From contig OX940863.1 of the NCBI GenBank assembly GCA_954871525.1, forward strand, positions 38,612,501 through 38,676,500: 64,000 bases of DNA. The letters run 5' to 3'. A program made the translations under genes and the position numbers. Below, in pieces: positions 1 to 9,589 of the stretch. The notes beneath the pieces are model-generated. The model had not been told where the DNA came from. It saw nothing but the letters and a program-made list of their open reading frames with translations, and ran no database searches. Every line of letters begins with the position of its first letter. Within the stretch, counting starts at the first letter, position 1. The DNA comes from Parietaria judaica (lineage: Eukaryota > Streptophyta > Magnoliopsida > Rosales > Urticaceae).

Positions 1-597
1 GACTAAGCTACCCTTACTGTTGACTAACATGCTCCCAAAATAATAGTGTTGGGAACAACGGTAATATATTGTGTTCTTTAACGGTTAAATCAAAGAACAA
101 TCAAGCCAGCAGCTCGGACTCAAGATCACTCAGGACTTAGATCGAATATCCATTTGATCATCTACTAGTGACTCAACTCCAAGTTATCAGTGACGGTCTT
201 ATATGATAACTTTCGGAGTTTAAGTCAGGTCCAGTCCAGTATGAAGACACTTCATACTTAATGCACTTCTAGTGAGTGTGACACACACAAAATCCAGAAC
301 AGGATTGTCACTTAGTCACATTAATGACCTTGTACGATTAATGGGCTCCCACCCAGTTAATCAGGTCACGGACATTTTAAGTTCATTTATTATGATTATT
401 AATTCTTCTTCACATTGACTCTGTTGTGATAATAATTCATAATTGCATCCTTTATGAACTAAGGATCAAACATTCTATTTTACTCTACCAGAAACTATAA
501 TAAGATTATCATAATAAGCATCATCTTTATTCAACGACTTGTCATAATCTTTTACAAATGGATAAAATATCTTGTTTGAGGACACATATGTCCAACA
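1..597 (-). mobile_element. Ty1/copia-type LTR, fragment cut by window edge
   Basis: Read on the minus strand, this block begins at 597 with TGTTGGACATATG, a typical copia LTR start, and runs off the left edge of the window. It shares a start and an internal stretch (a near-palindrome, ATGAAGTGTCTTCAT, followed by a CTGGAC-rich segment) with the LTR-like block at 12588, so the two are probably one family. I see no copia coding sequence. The short ORF inside it (475-663) has no recognisable domain. The lineage is not determined. Confidence 0.5.
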
Positions 598-1029
598 TCC
601 CAAAGGGAGATAACACAGCAGTGGGAACTCGAAGAACTTCGAGCTGGATTCGCGGGCCATCATTGTGGTGTATCGGTAGGCAGCAGACCACCCGAGGAGG
701 CATGTCCATGGCGACTTAACATCGAGCTACAAAGTGCCATGGCAAACTCGTTACGGGGCATCCGTTACCGTGTTTTGAGCTTGACGACAAGCTCAAAGTG
801 GAGAAGGGAAGTAATGATACGGCCCCGAGAGTTTAAGCTTTGTGTCGTTCAATTTATTTGCGTCGTTTATTTTTATGTCGTCCTATTTTATTAGTTCTTA
901 GGATATTTAAGGTGAGTTATCATTTTTATATTTTATCGTTTAATTATTTAATGATGTTATTAGGTTATTTAAATATGTTAGAGGGTTAATTAATCGGGCC
1001 CGGTCCGGCCCGTTACGGTTGTAATCCTT
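598..1029 (+). mobile_element. Probable 3' end and LTR (left part) of a gypsy-type element
   Basis: A purine-rich stretch (GTGGAGAAGGGAAG, about 800-813) is followed by TAATGATACGG, which looks like a polypurine tract plus LTR start of a Ty3/gypsy element. The LTR-like sequence runs to 1029, is interrupted by the Cassandra composite, and resumes at 5189. Joining the two sides after removing one TCCTT gives a sensible promoter context, with CTATTTAAGAG just downstream of the junction. No coding domain is visible at 598-800, so the assignment is inferred. Confidence 0.35.
1025..1029. repeat. Target-site duplication TCCTT (left copy)
   Basis: TCCTT directly abuts the LTR terminus TGTAACG at 1030. 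The same five bases follow the terminus CGTTACA at 5189-5193. Five bases is the usual duplication length for LTR retrotransposon integration. Confidence 0.7.
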
Positions 1030-1381
1030 TGTAACGCTCCGGCTACTCAATCAAATCGACGACAATCCTGACAGGCCAACACGAGTATTTTCAGCGTGCT
1101 TTGTCATCACTCGCACACTTCCCGAGAAACTTCCCATGAGGTAATCCATCCCAGGACTACTCCAAGCCAAGCACGCTTAACTTTGCAGTTCCTATGAACG
1201 AGCTACCGAAAAGAAGATGCATCTTGTTGACATAGGTAGTACCAATCAATTCTTTTAAGCCTCTTCGACCATACAGTCCCATACCTGTATGATCTCCGAT
1301 AACTGTGCAGTCTCATACCTGCACAGTCTCGGGAACGTCCCAATCGCACATCGCCTTTCCCAGGCGATGTAGGACTGCATA
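1030..1381 (-). mobile_element. Cassandra LTR (5S-rRNA-like), left arm copy 1
   Basis: This 352-bp LTR, read on the minus strand, ends in CGTTACA at 1030. It includes a 5S rRNA-like stretch (about 1130-1205) resembling the box A, intermediate element and box C that form the internal RNA polymerase III promoter of 5S genes. Its start has drifted (TATGCAG instead of TGTGCAG). Confidence 0.8.
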
Positions 1382-1485
1382 ACTTACCCGTTCTTGCCCT
1401 CGTGGCTCATGGGATTAGTGTCTGTCACAATCACCCTACCTAATGGGGGCCCGACGTCCTCGTCGGCCACACTTACGGCTAGGCT

Positions 1486-1501
1486 TGGCTCTGATACCAT
1501 C
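1486..1501 (-). other. Cassandra primer binding site (initiator tRNA-Met type)
   Basis: On the minus strand, GATGGTATCAGAGC directly follows the LTR terminus at 1502. This matches the 3' end complement of initiator methionyl tRNA, the primer used by Cassandra and many copia elements. The right arm carries a diverged version (GATATCAGAGCC) after each LTR. Confidence 0.75.
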
Positions 1502-1853
1502 TGTAACGCCCCAGCTGCTCAATCAAATCGACGACTGTCCCCATAGGCCAACACGAGTCTTTTCAGCGTGCTTTGTCCTCACTCGCACGCTTACCGAGAA
1601 ACTTCCCAGGAGGTAACCCATCTCAGGACTACTCCAAGCCAAGCATGCTTAACTTTGGAGTTCCTATGAATGAGCTACCGAAAAGAAGATGCATCTTGTT
1701 GACATAGGTAGTACCAGTCAATTCTTTTAAGCCTCTTCGACCATACAGTCCCATACCTGTATGATCTCCGATAACTGTGCAGTCTCATACCTGCACAGTC
1801 TCGGGAACGTCCCATCCGCACATCGCCTTTCCCAGGCGATGTAGGACTGCACA
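1502..1853 (-). mobile_element. Cassandra LTR, left arm copy 2
   Basis: A second 352-bp LTR with the canonical ends TGTGCAG and CGTTACA. It carries 5S-like box A (AGTTAAGC core, partly mutated) and box C. Its internal domain continues to about 1958, where similarity stops just before the position of the next primer binding site and the gypsy fragment begins. Confidence 0.8.
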
Positions 1854-1958
1854 ACTTACCCGTTCTTGCCCTCGTGGCTCACGGGATTAGTGACTGTCAC
1901 AATCACCCCACCTAATGGGGGCCCGACGCCCTCGTCGGCCACATTTCCGGCTGGGCTC

Positions 1959-4172
1959 GTAATGCAAGTAAAAGAAGTCTTTACTTACCTCGAAGCCTTT
2001 GGTTGCTTTGACAGTGTCCTGCACAAGCTCTGGGCCGAGGTACTTCCTTTCGCCTACTTTGTACCAATGAACAGGGGATCGACACTTTCTTCCATATAAA
2101 GCTTCATAAGGAGCCATGACTATTGTAGAATAATTACTATTATTGTAAGAGAACTCGGCCAATGGTAGATATTTACTCCATGACCCTTGAAAATCCAAAA
2201 CGCACGCTCTCAAAATATATTTCAAAGTCTGTATAGTCCTCTCTTATTGTCCATCTAACTGTGAATGAAAATTTGTACCAAGTGCTAATTTTGATCTCAT
2301 CGCATTGTGTAAGCTTTTCCAAAATGCCGACGTGAACCTCGCGTCTCTATCAGAAACAATAGATAATGGTACCCCAAGTAATCTAACAATCTCCTTGATG
2401 TAAAGTTAAGCGAGCTGATATATTGAGTAGGTCATGAGAACAGGAAGAAAATGAGCCGACTTTGTGAGTCTATCAACGATAACCCAAATTGCATCACGTC
2501 CATCACTAGACCGAGGTAACTCAACGACAAAGTCTATCATGATTTCTTCCCACTTACACAGGGGTACGACCAAAGGTTGAAGTAAGCATGTCGGTCTTTG
2601 GTGCTCAGCTTTAACTTTTTGTAAACTAAGGCATTACTCCTCTACAAACTTGGCAACATCGTTCTTAATTACTGGCCACACATAGTGCGTCTTCGGGTCT
2701 CTGTAATTTTTTGTAGCCCCGGGGTGAACTGAATACGGACTACTATGAGCTTATGAAAATATATATCGTCTAACATTTTAAATCATCTAGCACATACAAT
2801 CTTCCATTATACCTTATTACCCCGTCCTCTGATAGTTGGAATTCTATTGTTTTTCCTGATGAAATCTCTGATCTCAATTTGATTGCGTATGCATCTGATA
2901 TATGACATTCTTTTCTCATTTCTAACAGTGTTGGCTGAATCGTCATTGCTGATAATCTATTCATTAAGCCTCTAGGCTCAATCTCGATATTAAACTTTTT
3001 AAGATCAGCCAATATATTCTTCAGAATACCCATTACTGTAGACAGTTCTCTAGCTGACTTCCTGTTTAACGCATCAACAACAAGACTCATTTTTCCCGCA
3101 TAATAATTAATCATGCAGTCATAGTCCTTAACTAGCAGTAGCTATCTTCATTGCCTCATATTTAATTCCTTTGGCGTGAATAAATACTTTATAGGCCTTC
3201 ACATTTTTCACCATCTAAATGGGCTCTCTAATTTTAAGGGAAAACACCACCACTGATAGTTTTAAATCATGCGTAGGATAATTCTTATCATTAGTTTCCT
3301 AGAAGCATAAGCGATGATTTTTCCATTTTTTATCAAACACACATCCTAGCCCCTTCTTTAAAGCATCATTATACACGATAAATCCACCACTTTATCAAGC
3401 CAAAATTCACACTTTGTGAAGCATGTTTTTTTTTTCTTCAAGATATCCAACACTATTTTCAAATGACCAGCATGTTCAGCTTTGGATCGAGAGTAAATCA
3501 ATATGTCATCGATAAACACAATGACAAACTTATCCAAATAATCTTTGAAAACTCTATTCATCGAGTCCATGAAAGTGACTATAGCGTTAGTTAACCCGAA
3601 CAACATAACTAGAAACTTATACTGACCATATCTTGTACAAAAAGTTGTTTTCAGATCAATCTTCGAAAACACAAAAGCACCCTATAGTTAATCAAACAAG
3701 TCGTTGATCCTCGGGAATAGGTACTTATTCTTTACCGTTACTTTGTTGAGCTATATCTATAGTCAATACACAGTCTAAAACTGCTATCTTTCTATTTGAC
3801 AAAATAGCACCGGTGCACCCCAAGGCAAAAATGTAGGACAGATAAATCATTTAGCTAGTAGCTCTTCTAATTGGGTATTTAATTCCTTTAACTCAGTCGG
3901 AGACATACGATATGGTGCCTTAGATACAGGTGTAGTTCCAAACAAGACTTCAATGGAAAAATCAATTTTCCCTGTCTGCCATCTTTCTATTTGACAAAAT
4001 AGCAATGGTGCACCCAAGGCAAAAATGTAGGACAGATAAATCATTTAGCTAGTAGCTCTTCTAATTGGGTCTTTATTTCCTTTAACTTGGTCAGAGCTAT
4101 ATGATATAGTGTCTTAGATAAAGGTGCAGTTCCAAGCAAGACTTCAATAGAAAAAGCAATTTTCCCTGTCTT
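1959..4172 (-). pseudogene. Degenerate Ty3/gypsy pol fragment (Tekay/Del-like chromovirus)
   Basis: Read on the minus strand from 4172 down, the order is: N-terminal RT segment (PYRMSP at 3847-4044), RT core with FIDDILIYS (3358-3672), the end of RNase H (VDALNRKS, 2770-3114), the integrase core and the integrase C-terminal region with YGRKCRSP (1887-2225). The motif wording fits the Tekay/Del chromovirus lineage. Every domain is broken by stops or frameshifts, and the RT lacks the segment between KIDL and TRYG. There are no LTRs of its own. It is caught between the two Cassandra arms. Confidence 0.75.
3780..4171 (-). repeat. Tandem duplication (~196 bp x 2) inside the gypsy RT
   Basis: The segment starting near 3780 (TATCTTTCTATTTGACAAAA) recurs starting near 3977, and the second copy ends against the Cassandra right arm at 4172. 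The copies differ at scattered positions, so the duplication is not recent. It duplicates the N-terminal RT motif PYRMSP/LEELLAK. Confidence 0.75.
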
Positions 4173-4357
4173 GCTGAAAAGACTCGTGTTGGCCTGTGCG
4201 GACAGTCGTCGATTCGATTTAGCAGCCGGGGCATTACAGATGATATCAGAGCCAAACCAAGCCGGAAGTGTGGCCGACGAGGATGTCGGGCCCCCATTGG
4301 TGGGGTGATTGTGACAGTCACTAATCCCGTGAGCCACGAGGGAAAGAACGGGTAAGC
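4173..4357 (+). mobile_element. Partial Cassandra LTR end plus internal domain
   Basis: The last ~66 bp of an LTR (4173-4238, ending in CATTACA) is followed by the primer binding site (ATATCAGAGCC, from about 4242) and a ~119-bp internal domain. Its 5' side was lost at the junction with the gypsy fragment. The break lies near, but not at, the mirror position of the break in the left arm. Confidence 0.7.
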
Positions 4358-4716
4358 TGTGCAGTCCCACATCGCTTGGGCAAGGAAAATTGCTGATGGG
4401 ACATTCCCGAGACTGTGCAGGTATGGGACTGCACGATTATTGGAGATCATACAGGTATGGGACTGTATGGTCGAAGAGGCTTAAAAGAATTGAATTGTAC
4501 TACCTATGTCAACAAGATGCATCTTCTTTTCGGTAGCTCGTTCATAGGAACTCCAAAGTTAAGCGTGCTTGGCTTGAAGTAGTCCTGGGATGGGTGACCT
4601 CCTGGGAATTTTCTAGAGAAGCCTGCGAGTGGGGACATAGGATATAGCACGCTGAAAAGACTCGTGTTGGCCTGTGGGGACAGTCGTCGATTCGATTGAG
4701 CAGTCGGGGCGTTACA
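4358..4716 (+). mobile_element. Cassandra LTR, right arm copy 1
   Basis: A 359-bp LTR from TGTGCAGTCC to GCGTTACA. The 5S-like part (about 4549-4615) keeps box A (AGTTAAGCGTGCTTGG), the intermediate element (GATGGGT) and box C (GACCTCCTGGGAA), close to plant 5S rRNA. Near the 3' end CTCGTGTTGG also resembles the 5S 3' end. The internal domain 4717-4836 follows. Confidence 0.85.
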
Positions 4717-4836
4717 GAAGATATCAGAGCCGAGCCTAGCCGGAAGTGTGGCCGATGAGGATGTCAGGCCCCCATTAGGTGGAGTGATTGTGACAGTCAC
4801 TAATCCCGTGAGCCACGAGGGCAAGAACGGGTAAGT

Positions 4837-5188
4837 TGTGCAGTCCCACATCGCCTGGGCAAGGGGATGTGCTGATGGGACGTTCCCGAGACTGTGCAGG
4901 TATGAGACTGCACGGTTATCGGAGATCATACAGGTATGGGACTGTATGGTCGAAGAGGCTTAAAAGAATTGATTGGTACTACCTATGTCAACAAGATGCA
5001 TCTTCTTTTCGGTAGCTCGTTCATAGGAACTCCAAAGTTAAGCGTGCTTGGCTTGGAGTAGTCTTGTGATGGGTGACCTTCTGGAAAGTTTCTCGGGAAG
5101 CGTGCGAGTGTGGCCAAAGCACGCTGAAAAGACTCGTGTTGGTGTGTGGGGAAAGTTGTCAATTCGATTGAGCAGCCGGGGCGTTACA
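4837..5188 (+). mobile_element. Cassandra LTR, right arm terminal copy
   Basis: A 352-bp LTR from TGTGCAGTCC to GCGTTACA. Box A is at 5036-5051 and the GATGGGTGACC element at about 5068-5078. It forms the right border of the composite and is followed by the TCCTT duplication. Confidence 0.85.
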
Positions 5189-5400
5189 TCCTTGCTCTAT
5201 TTAAGAGAGCTTTGATGAATGAAAAAGGCAGCCAAAAACCATTCAAAAACTTGATCTCTAAGAGATTGGGTTTGTGAGTGTTGGCCGGTATTTCAAAATT
5301 CCTGTTTCGAGTTTTTCGATCTTTGGGGCACGTATCAAAGAACTTGAAAGTTAATATGGTTTTCCGTTGGACAATTATAAATCATTTTTTCATTCTATAA
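5189..5400 (+). mobile_element. Right part of the interrupted gypsy-like LTR
   Basis: This continues the LTR-like sequence broken at 1029. A TATA-like CTATTTAAGAG lies at 5197-5207, a plausible promoter just downstream of the insertion point. I cannot place the LTR's 3' terminus. Confidence 0.35.
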
Positions 5401-5680
5401 GTTTTCTGTTGTTAAAACTAATAAAAGGCTCCTTAAAAGAAAAAAAACAAAACAAAACAAAACAAAACTAAAAAAAAAAAAAAAGGCCTATTATTCTTTC
5501 AAAAGAAATTGAGAAAAACTTGTAAATAATAATACAAATTACTCACTCAAACTTTTTTCTGATTTCTGACATAATAAAATAACACAAGAACAAGCTTACT
5601 GGAAGATTCTGATCATCATCTACTTGGCACATTAGACCAAAGAAGAACTCAATCCCTCAATTTGACCAAATCTATATAGC
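5401..5680. other. A-rich intergenic DNA
   Basis: No gene is seen here. The stretch holds an imperfect (CAAAA)n run at about 5447-5469 and an A-run at about 5471-5485. It lies just downstream of the thaumatin-like gene, so the 3'UTR of that gene must fall in its right part. Confidence 0.5.
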
Positions 5681-7406
5681 CTATTGGGGAGGACAAAATG
5701 TGATGACGTAACGCGTGGCTCGGCATTTGTTGAGGCTCGTCGAGTCGTCAAAGGCGTAGCTGTAAGCCTTGGGGCATATGGCCTTGAACAGGTGCGCGAA
5801 CAGCGTTGGCTTACATGCGCCAGGGCTCGCGTAGCTCCCGGTGCAGCAGTACTTGGCCGACTGCATCGCCAGGCAGGCGCTCTTACAGCCGACCACTCGC
5901 CCGCCTTGCCGCACCTCCAGCGCTGAGGGGCAGCACACGTTGAGGTCGGCCTCGCATGCCGCCACGCCACACCCTACGCCGCCGCCCACCGGCTTCATCG
6001 AAACCGGAAGGTTGAACCCGTCCACGAGGCTAACGTCGTAGAAGTGCAGCGGCGACGCCGAGGACCCGAGGGTCATTTCCACCACCGTGGCCGGGGGCTT
6101 GCCGCCGCGGCCGGCGCAGCGCAGGGATTGGGCGCAGTCCCCGGTGGCGCACGAGCCTCTGCCGTCAGCGGTGAAGGAGCAGCCCTGGCGGCCCCAGATG
6201 CGGCCAGACCACTTGTCGGGCACGTCGAGGACAGCTTCCTCACCGCTGCCGAGGTGGAAGCCACCGTCTTTTGGGGTGGATTGGCCTGCGCTGCCAAGGA
6301 TCCCGGGCCATACGCTCTCCCTGCAGTTGTTCACCAGGATCAGCTGTGCCCCATCTGCAAGTCTCCATAAAATTAGTTGAGTTTATTTAAGTATTTAATT
6401 TAGTATTGGAAATACGTAGTTGATATGAGTTCAAGCCATTAAAAAAAGAGATTCAAAGCCATTTAATGTGAAGCCTAGTTTACTCAGATATGCTTGCTTG
6501 GTAGACTCGACGCAACCTAATGCACTAGATTTTCTCTAATATGGTTTATGGCCGTCATTGTGAAGTGTACCACAAACGAGAGAGTGTATTTTGAACAACT
6601 CTGTTGAGGTCATAGTGGATTGGGTAGTGTAGCACAATCGAGAGCGCTGTAGGCCGAGATCATTGTGATTGTGATGTGTAGCACAAACGAGAGAGCTCCA
6701 AAAGTGTATAATGAACAACTCCTATGATATCTAGATTGTGTTTGCAAGCGGCAAGTATTGAGAGTGAACAACTATAATTCTCGGTGTCAATTTCTATTTT
6801 GCATTGTCATTTTATATTTTTTGATATGGGGATTTTAGGCTAAAATTCTAACATTAATCTTCGTAAAATATACTCATCAACTAATAGTTATTCAAAAACG
6901 CAAAATTAATCTTTTGTTCATTATCTAAAATTTTTCTTTTTATACACTCCAATTTCATTTTTAACAAAAATATTTCATATGTTCTAACAAATTATCAATC
7001 AAAATTTTAGGGATTTAAATTTTCTTGAGAAATTAAATAAATATCAGACATAAAAGGCAGAATTATGAAATTCCACTTAGAAGATATGTTTTGCTATTTG
7101 AAAAATAGAAGATATATTTTTACAAATATTTAAAAACATGCTATAAGAAAGTATTTTCCTATTTAGTATACTAGATGGGAATTTTATAGAACAATACTGT
7201 GAGTTGAGAGTTAGCTTAGGAAACAGATAATATTAATTATTGTATATTAATCGCTTATTTGCTATATATTTACAGTAAAAAAAGAGGTAACAAAGCATAT
7301 ACAGTTTGATGAAGAGAAAGAAACAGAGAAGAAGAAGACCTGAAATGGTGGTTAGAGAAGTGAGCAGCTGAAAGAGAAGAGGGAAGAGAAGTATAGGATT
7401 TGCCAT
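5681..7406 (-). CDS. Thaumatin-like protein (PR-5 family), two exons
   Basis: The coding sequence is complement(join(5681..6354,7340..7406)), giving 246 residues. Exon 1 (67 bp) encodes a hydrophobic signal peptide ([15 protein letters not shown]). The intron is 985 bp with GT (7339-7338) and AG (6356-6355) borders and preserves the frame. Exon 2 starts the mature domain ([10 protein letters not shown], then VWPGIL). It carries the thaumatin signature ([10 protein letters not shown] followed by a Cys), the conserved acidic-cleft positions (E in TVVEMT, D in [12 protein letters not shown] in CEADLN) and many cysteines, consistent with the family's eight disulfides. The start was chosen because it supplies a secretion signal and the usual intron position. 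The protein is probably secreted to the apoplast; family members act in defence or bind beta-glucan. It looks intact. Confidence 0.93.
6556..6721. repeat. Three degenerate direct repeats in the thaumatin-like gene intron
   Basis: Three copies of a ~50-bp unit centred on TGTAGCACAAACGAGAG lie in the intron at about 6556-6601, 6611-6660 and 6662-6721. Copies 1 and 3 are followed by ATTTTGAACAACT or TAATGAACAACT. No transposon ends are seen around them. Confidence 0.55.
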
Positions 7407-7496
7407 AGTTGCTTAGCAAGAGAGAAGAGTGAAAGGCTCTTAGAGTGGAGAGAATTAAGGAACAATGTGATGATATAAAGAGTATTATACAGACTA

Positions 7497-7505
7497 TATT
7501 ATATA
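7497..7505 (-). promoter_or_regulatory. Candidate TATA box of the thaumatin-like gene
   Basis: The minus strand reads TATATAATA here, about 90 bases before the ATG at 7406. That is a normal distance for a plant core promoter with a short leader. This is a sequence match only. Confidence 0.4.
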
Positions 7506-7793
7506 CTCCTTTTTAGCTTTGGGTTGTTTCATTTTTACTTTGGCTCTAAAGGCATAGATGCATTGCTTCCCTAGGAGGCTTTCTTTCCTCTAAATCAACT
7601 TTTCTGATTCAACTTAGTAGTAGTACTAATCTCAAATGAAAAATAAATACTACTGATTGGATGCAGTATTCTCATACTAAGAATAAAAGAGCATATTTAG
7701 TTTTTTACTACGATTTAGGAACAGAAATAGTTTAGGCATTAAGTTAGAATAAATGCTACTCGAAGTCCTTCTCATTTTGCCTTTTTGCTCATG

Positions 7794-8108
7794 GGTGGCT
7801 CCAGTACCGGCCCTGCGGGTATACATGGTAGGCCCAAGACTATAATAGATTTGTAAATTAGGGGCCCCACGATGGAAGAAAAAAACATTGAGCGTATTGT
7901 GCTCACGTTTTACTGTTATGAGGATATATAATAGACACAATTCATATTAAAAAATATCATATTAAAAGTGGGCTTGATATAAAAGTGGGTCATGATGTGT
8001 AGTGTAGTATTAGTGGGCTTAATATTTATTTTTATAATCACGATAGGGGCCCCAAAATCAGTCTTCGCCTAGGGTCACGACAAACTCAGGGCCGGCCCTG
8101 GGTGGCTC
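7794..8108. mobile_element. hAT-type MITE (299 bp) with 8-bp TSD
   Basis: The element spans 7802-8100. Its ends are CAGTACCGGCCCTG at the left and, in reverse complement, CAGGGCCGGCCCTG at the right (12 of 14 matching). GGTGGCTC flanks it at 7794-7801 and 8101-8108, an 8-bp duplication typical of hAT transposition. Paired inner motifs (GGGGCCCC near both ends) support a common origin of the two halves. It is non-coding. Confidence 0.85.
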
Positions 8109-9584
8109 TTTCACTTTGTAAAATACTACTTTGCTAAATTTTTATTTTGTAGCTATATATTGTAGCCCTTCAATAGAAGGGAAAAAAAAGTTAAATTTTA
8201 AATTTTTTAGCTTTTTTTTTTTTTTGAAAATTTTTTAGCTTTGTACCCCCAGTAGAGATGTTAAATTTTTCACTTATTGAAATCTGTCCTTGATTTCAAA
8301 AAATTTCCTTGTAGTCTCAATTGATTCTATTATATTTGACATTCAGGGGTACTTCAATAAGTTTACAGAAGGAATACATATAGATAAAAATTAAAATAAT
8401 GGACCACGTATTGATACAAATATAAGGGTAAGATATAGTCATTTTACAAAATGCGAGACATAAATTCAAAAATTCATTCATTCTTTTTTCTTCGAAATGA
8501 CTGTTTCTAAACGGGACTCTTTATTGAACATTTGAAGCAAGTAAGTGTAAATAAACTTTATAGGCCCCAATTTTTATCCTTAAAAATTGAAAGAAACCCC
8601 AAATTTTTTTTTTTATATTGGGCAGTGGATAATAGAATCTTTCAAGTGGGATAGAGTACTGAGCAAGAAAAGAAAACCACGTTATACCAAGATTTTCTTC
8701 CTCGGGTTTTAAATCATTAGGCCAAATACGAGAGAGTTTAACTTAAGGAGGACTATCATTGGTAACAATTTACATTTTACACTACACTACGTTTCTTAAT
8801 TTATTTGGATTTACCAGAGATTATTGGAGTTATATTCCTCTTTGCTTACATAAAGTTGATTGGATGTTAGTGCAATCACTAAGAGCTTCACTTAAAGTAT
8901 TATCATTGCTTTGCATTACTTTTCTGTAATTTATTTGGATTTGCTATAAACTATAGGATATGTTTTAGAGTAAGCTTCATTATTGTCTGAGATAAAGTTG
9001 TTTGGGGAAACATGATTATACAGATTCCTTTGTTCTATAGAATATAATATTTCTTTTGTATCCTAGAAGCGCATTGCAAATTGAGAATGATTTTGCTTTG
9101 TTTTATGATGATAGAGTCTATTCCTATATTTGAAGAGATGATCATAATTCATACTGTCCTAAAAACACTGAGCCAATGAACAAATATATTGCGTACAGAC
9201 AAGCACCACTACAACATTACAATGAACCCGACCGTAGAGGATCAGACACTCCCTCGTCTCTCTCTCTCCCGCGAATTCGAAGCTCCATCGCTCACTGGTC
9301 TAAGTAATATACACTGATTAATGCAACTCGAAAATACAATTCGTGGAAAGAAGCTTGATTTTGTACCGTAAACTTGAATTTCAGACACCACGGGATAGGT
9401 GGGGCCTTGATTTGGGAGGGCCACGGCACCGAACAAAGGCCAGAAGTTGACTATTAAAGGATCGTGTACCGTCATGGGAGAGTTTGTTTTATGAAAGAGA
9501 AAGATTGTACTTGTTTTTTAATGAGTATAGTGGGCCTTACTTTTTTTTTTTTTATCTTCTCATAGTTATTTAAGTAGTTATATA
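8109..9584. other. AT-rich intergenic DNA, no gene seen
   Basis: Only poly-T/poly-A runs and short ORFs without recognisable domains are present. The ORF at 9242-9475 (minus, 77 aa) has no known motif and I do not call it. Confidence 0.5.
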
Positions 9585-9589
9585 TATAT

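Larger units (their letters stand above)
1030..5188. mobile_element. Composite insertion: inverted Cassandra arms around a gypsy fragment
   Basis: The left arm (1030-1958) is minus-oriented Cassandra: LTR, internal domain, LTR, truncated internal domain. The right arm (4173-5188) is plus-oriented: partial LTR, internal domain, LTR, internal domain, LTR. The middle (1959-4172) is an unrelated, decayed Ty3/gypsy piece. Both outer ends are Cassandra LTR 3' termini (TGTAACG at the left, CGTTACA at the right), and the whole 4159 bp is flanked by TCCTT on each side. Cassandra is a terminal-repeat-in-miniature (TRIM) retroelement whose LTR contains 5S rRNA sequence; it encodes nothing and is mobilised by other elements. 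The arrangement suggests the whole structure integrated as one molecule, although later rearrangement between two insertions is possible. Confidence 0.65.

Noticed and set aside
4549..4615. Functional 5S rRNA gene
   Set aside because: Only the promoter-bearing part resembles 5S; the 5' third is different, and the sequence sits inside an LTR.
5684..6380. ORFs on the plus strand and other frames across the thaumatin-like exon
   Set aside because: They are shadows of a GC-rich exon; only the minus-strand frame has the family motifs and a matching signal-peptide exon.
9242..9475. 77-aa minus-strand ORF
   Set aside because: No recognisable motif, signal or gene context; too short to support.
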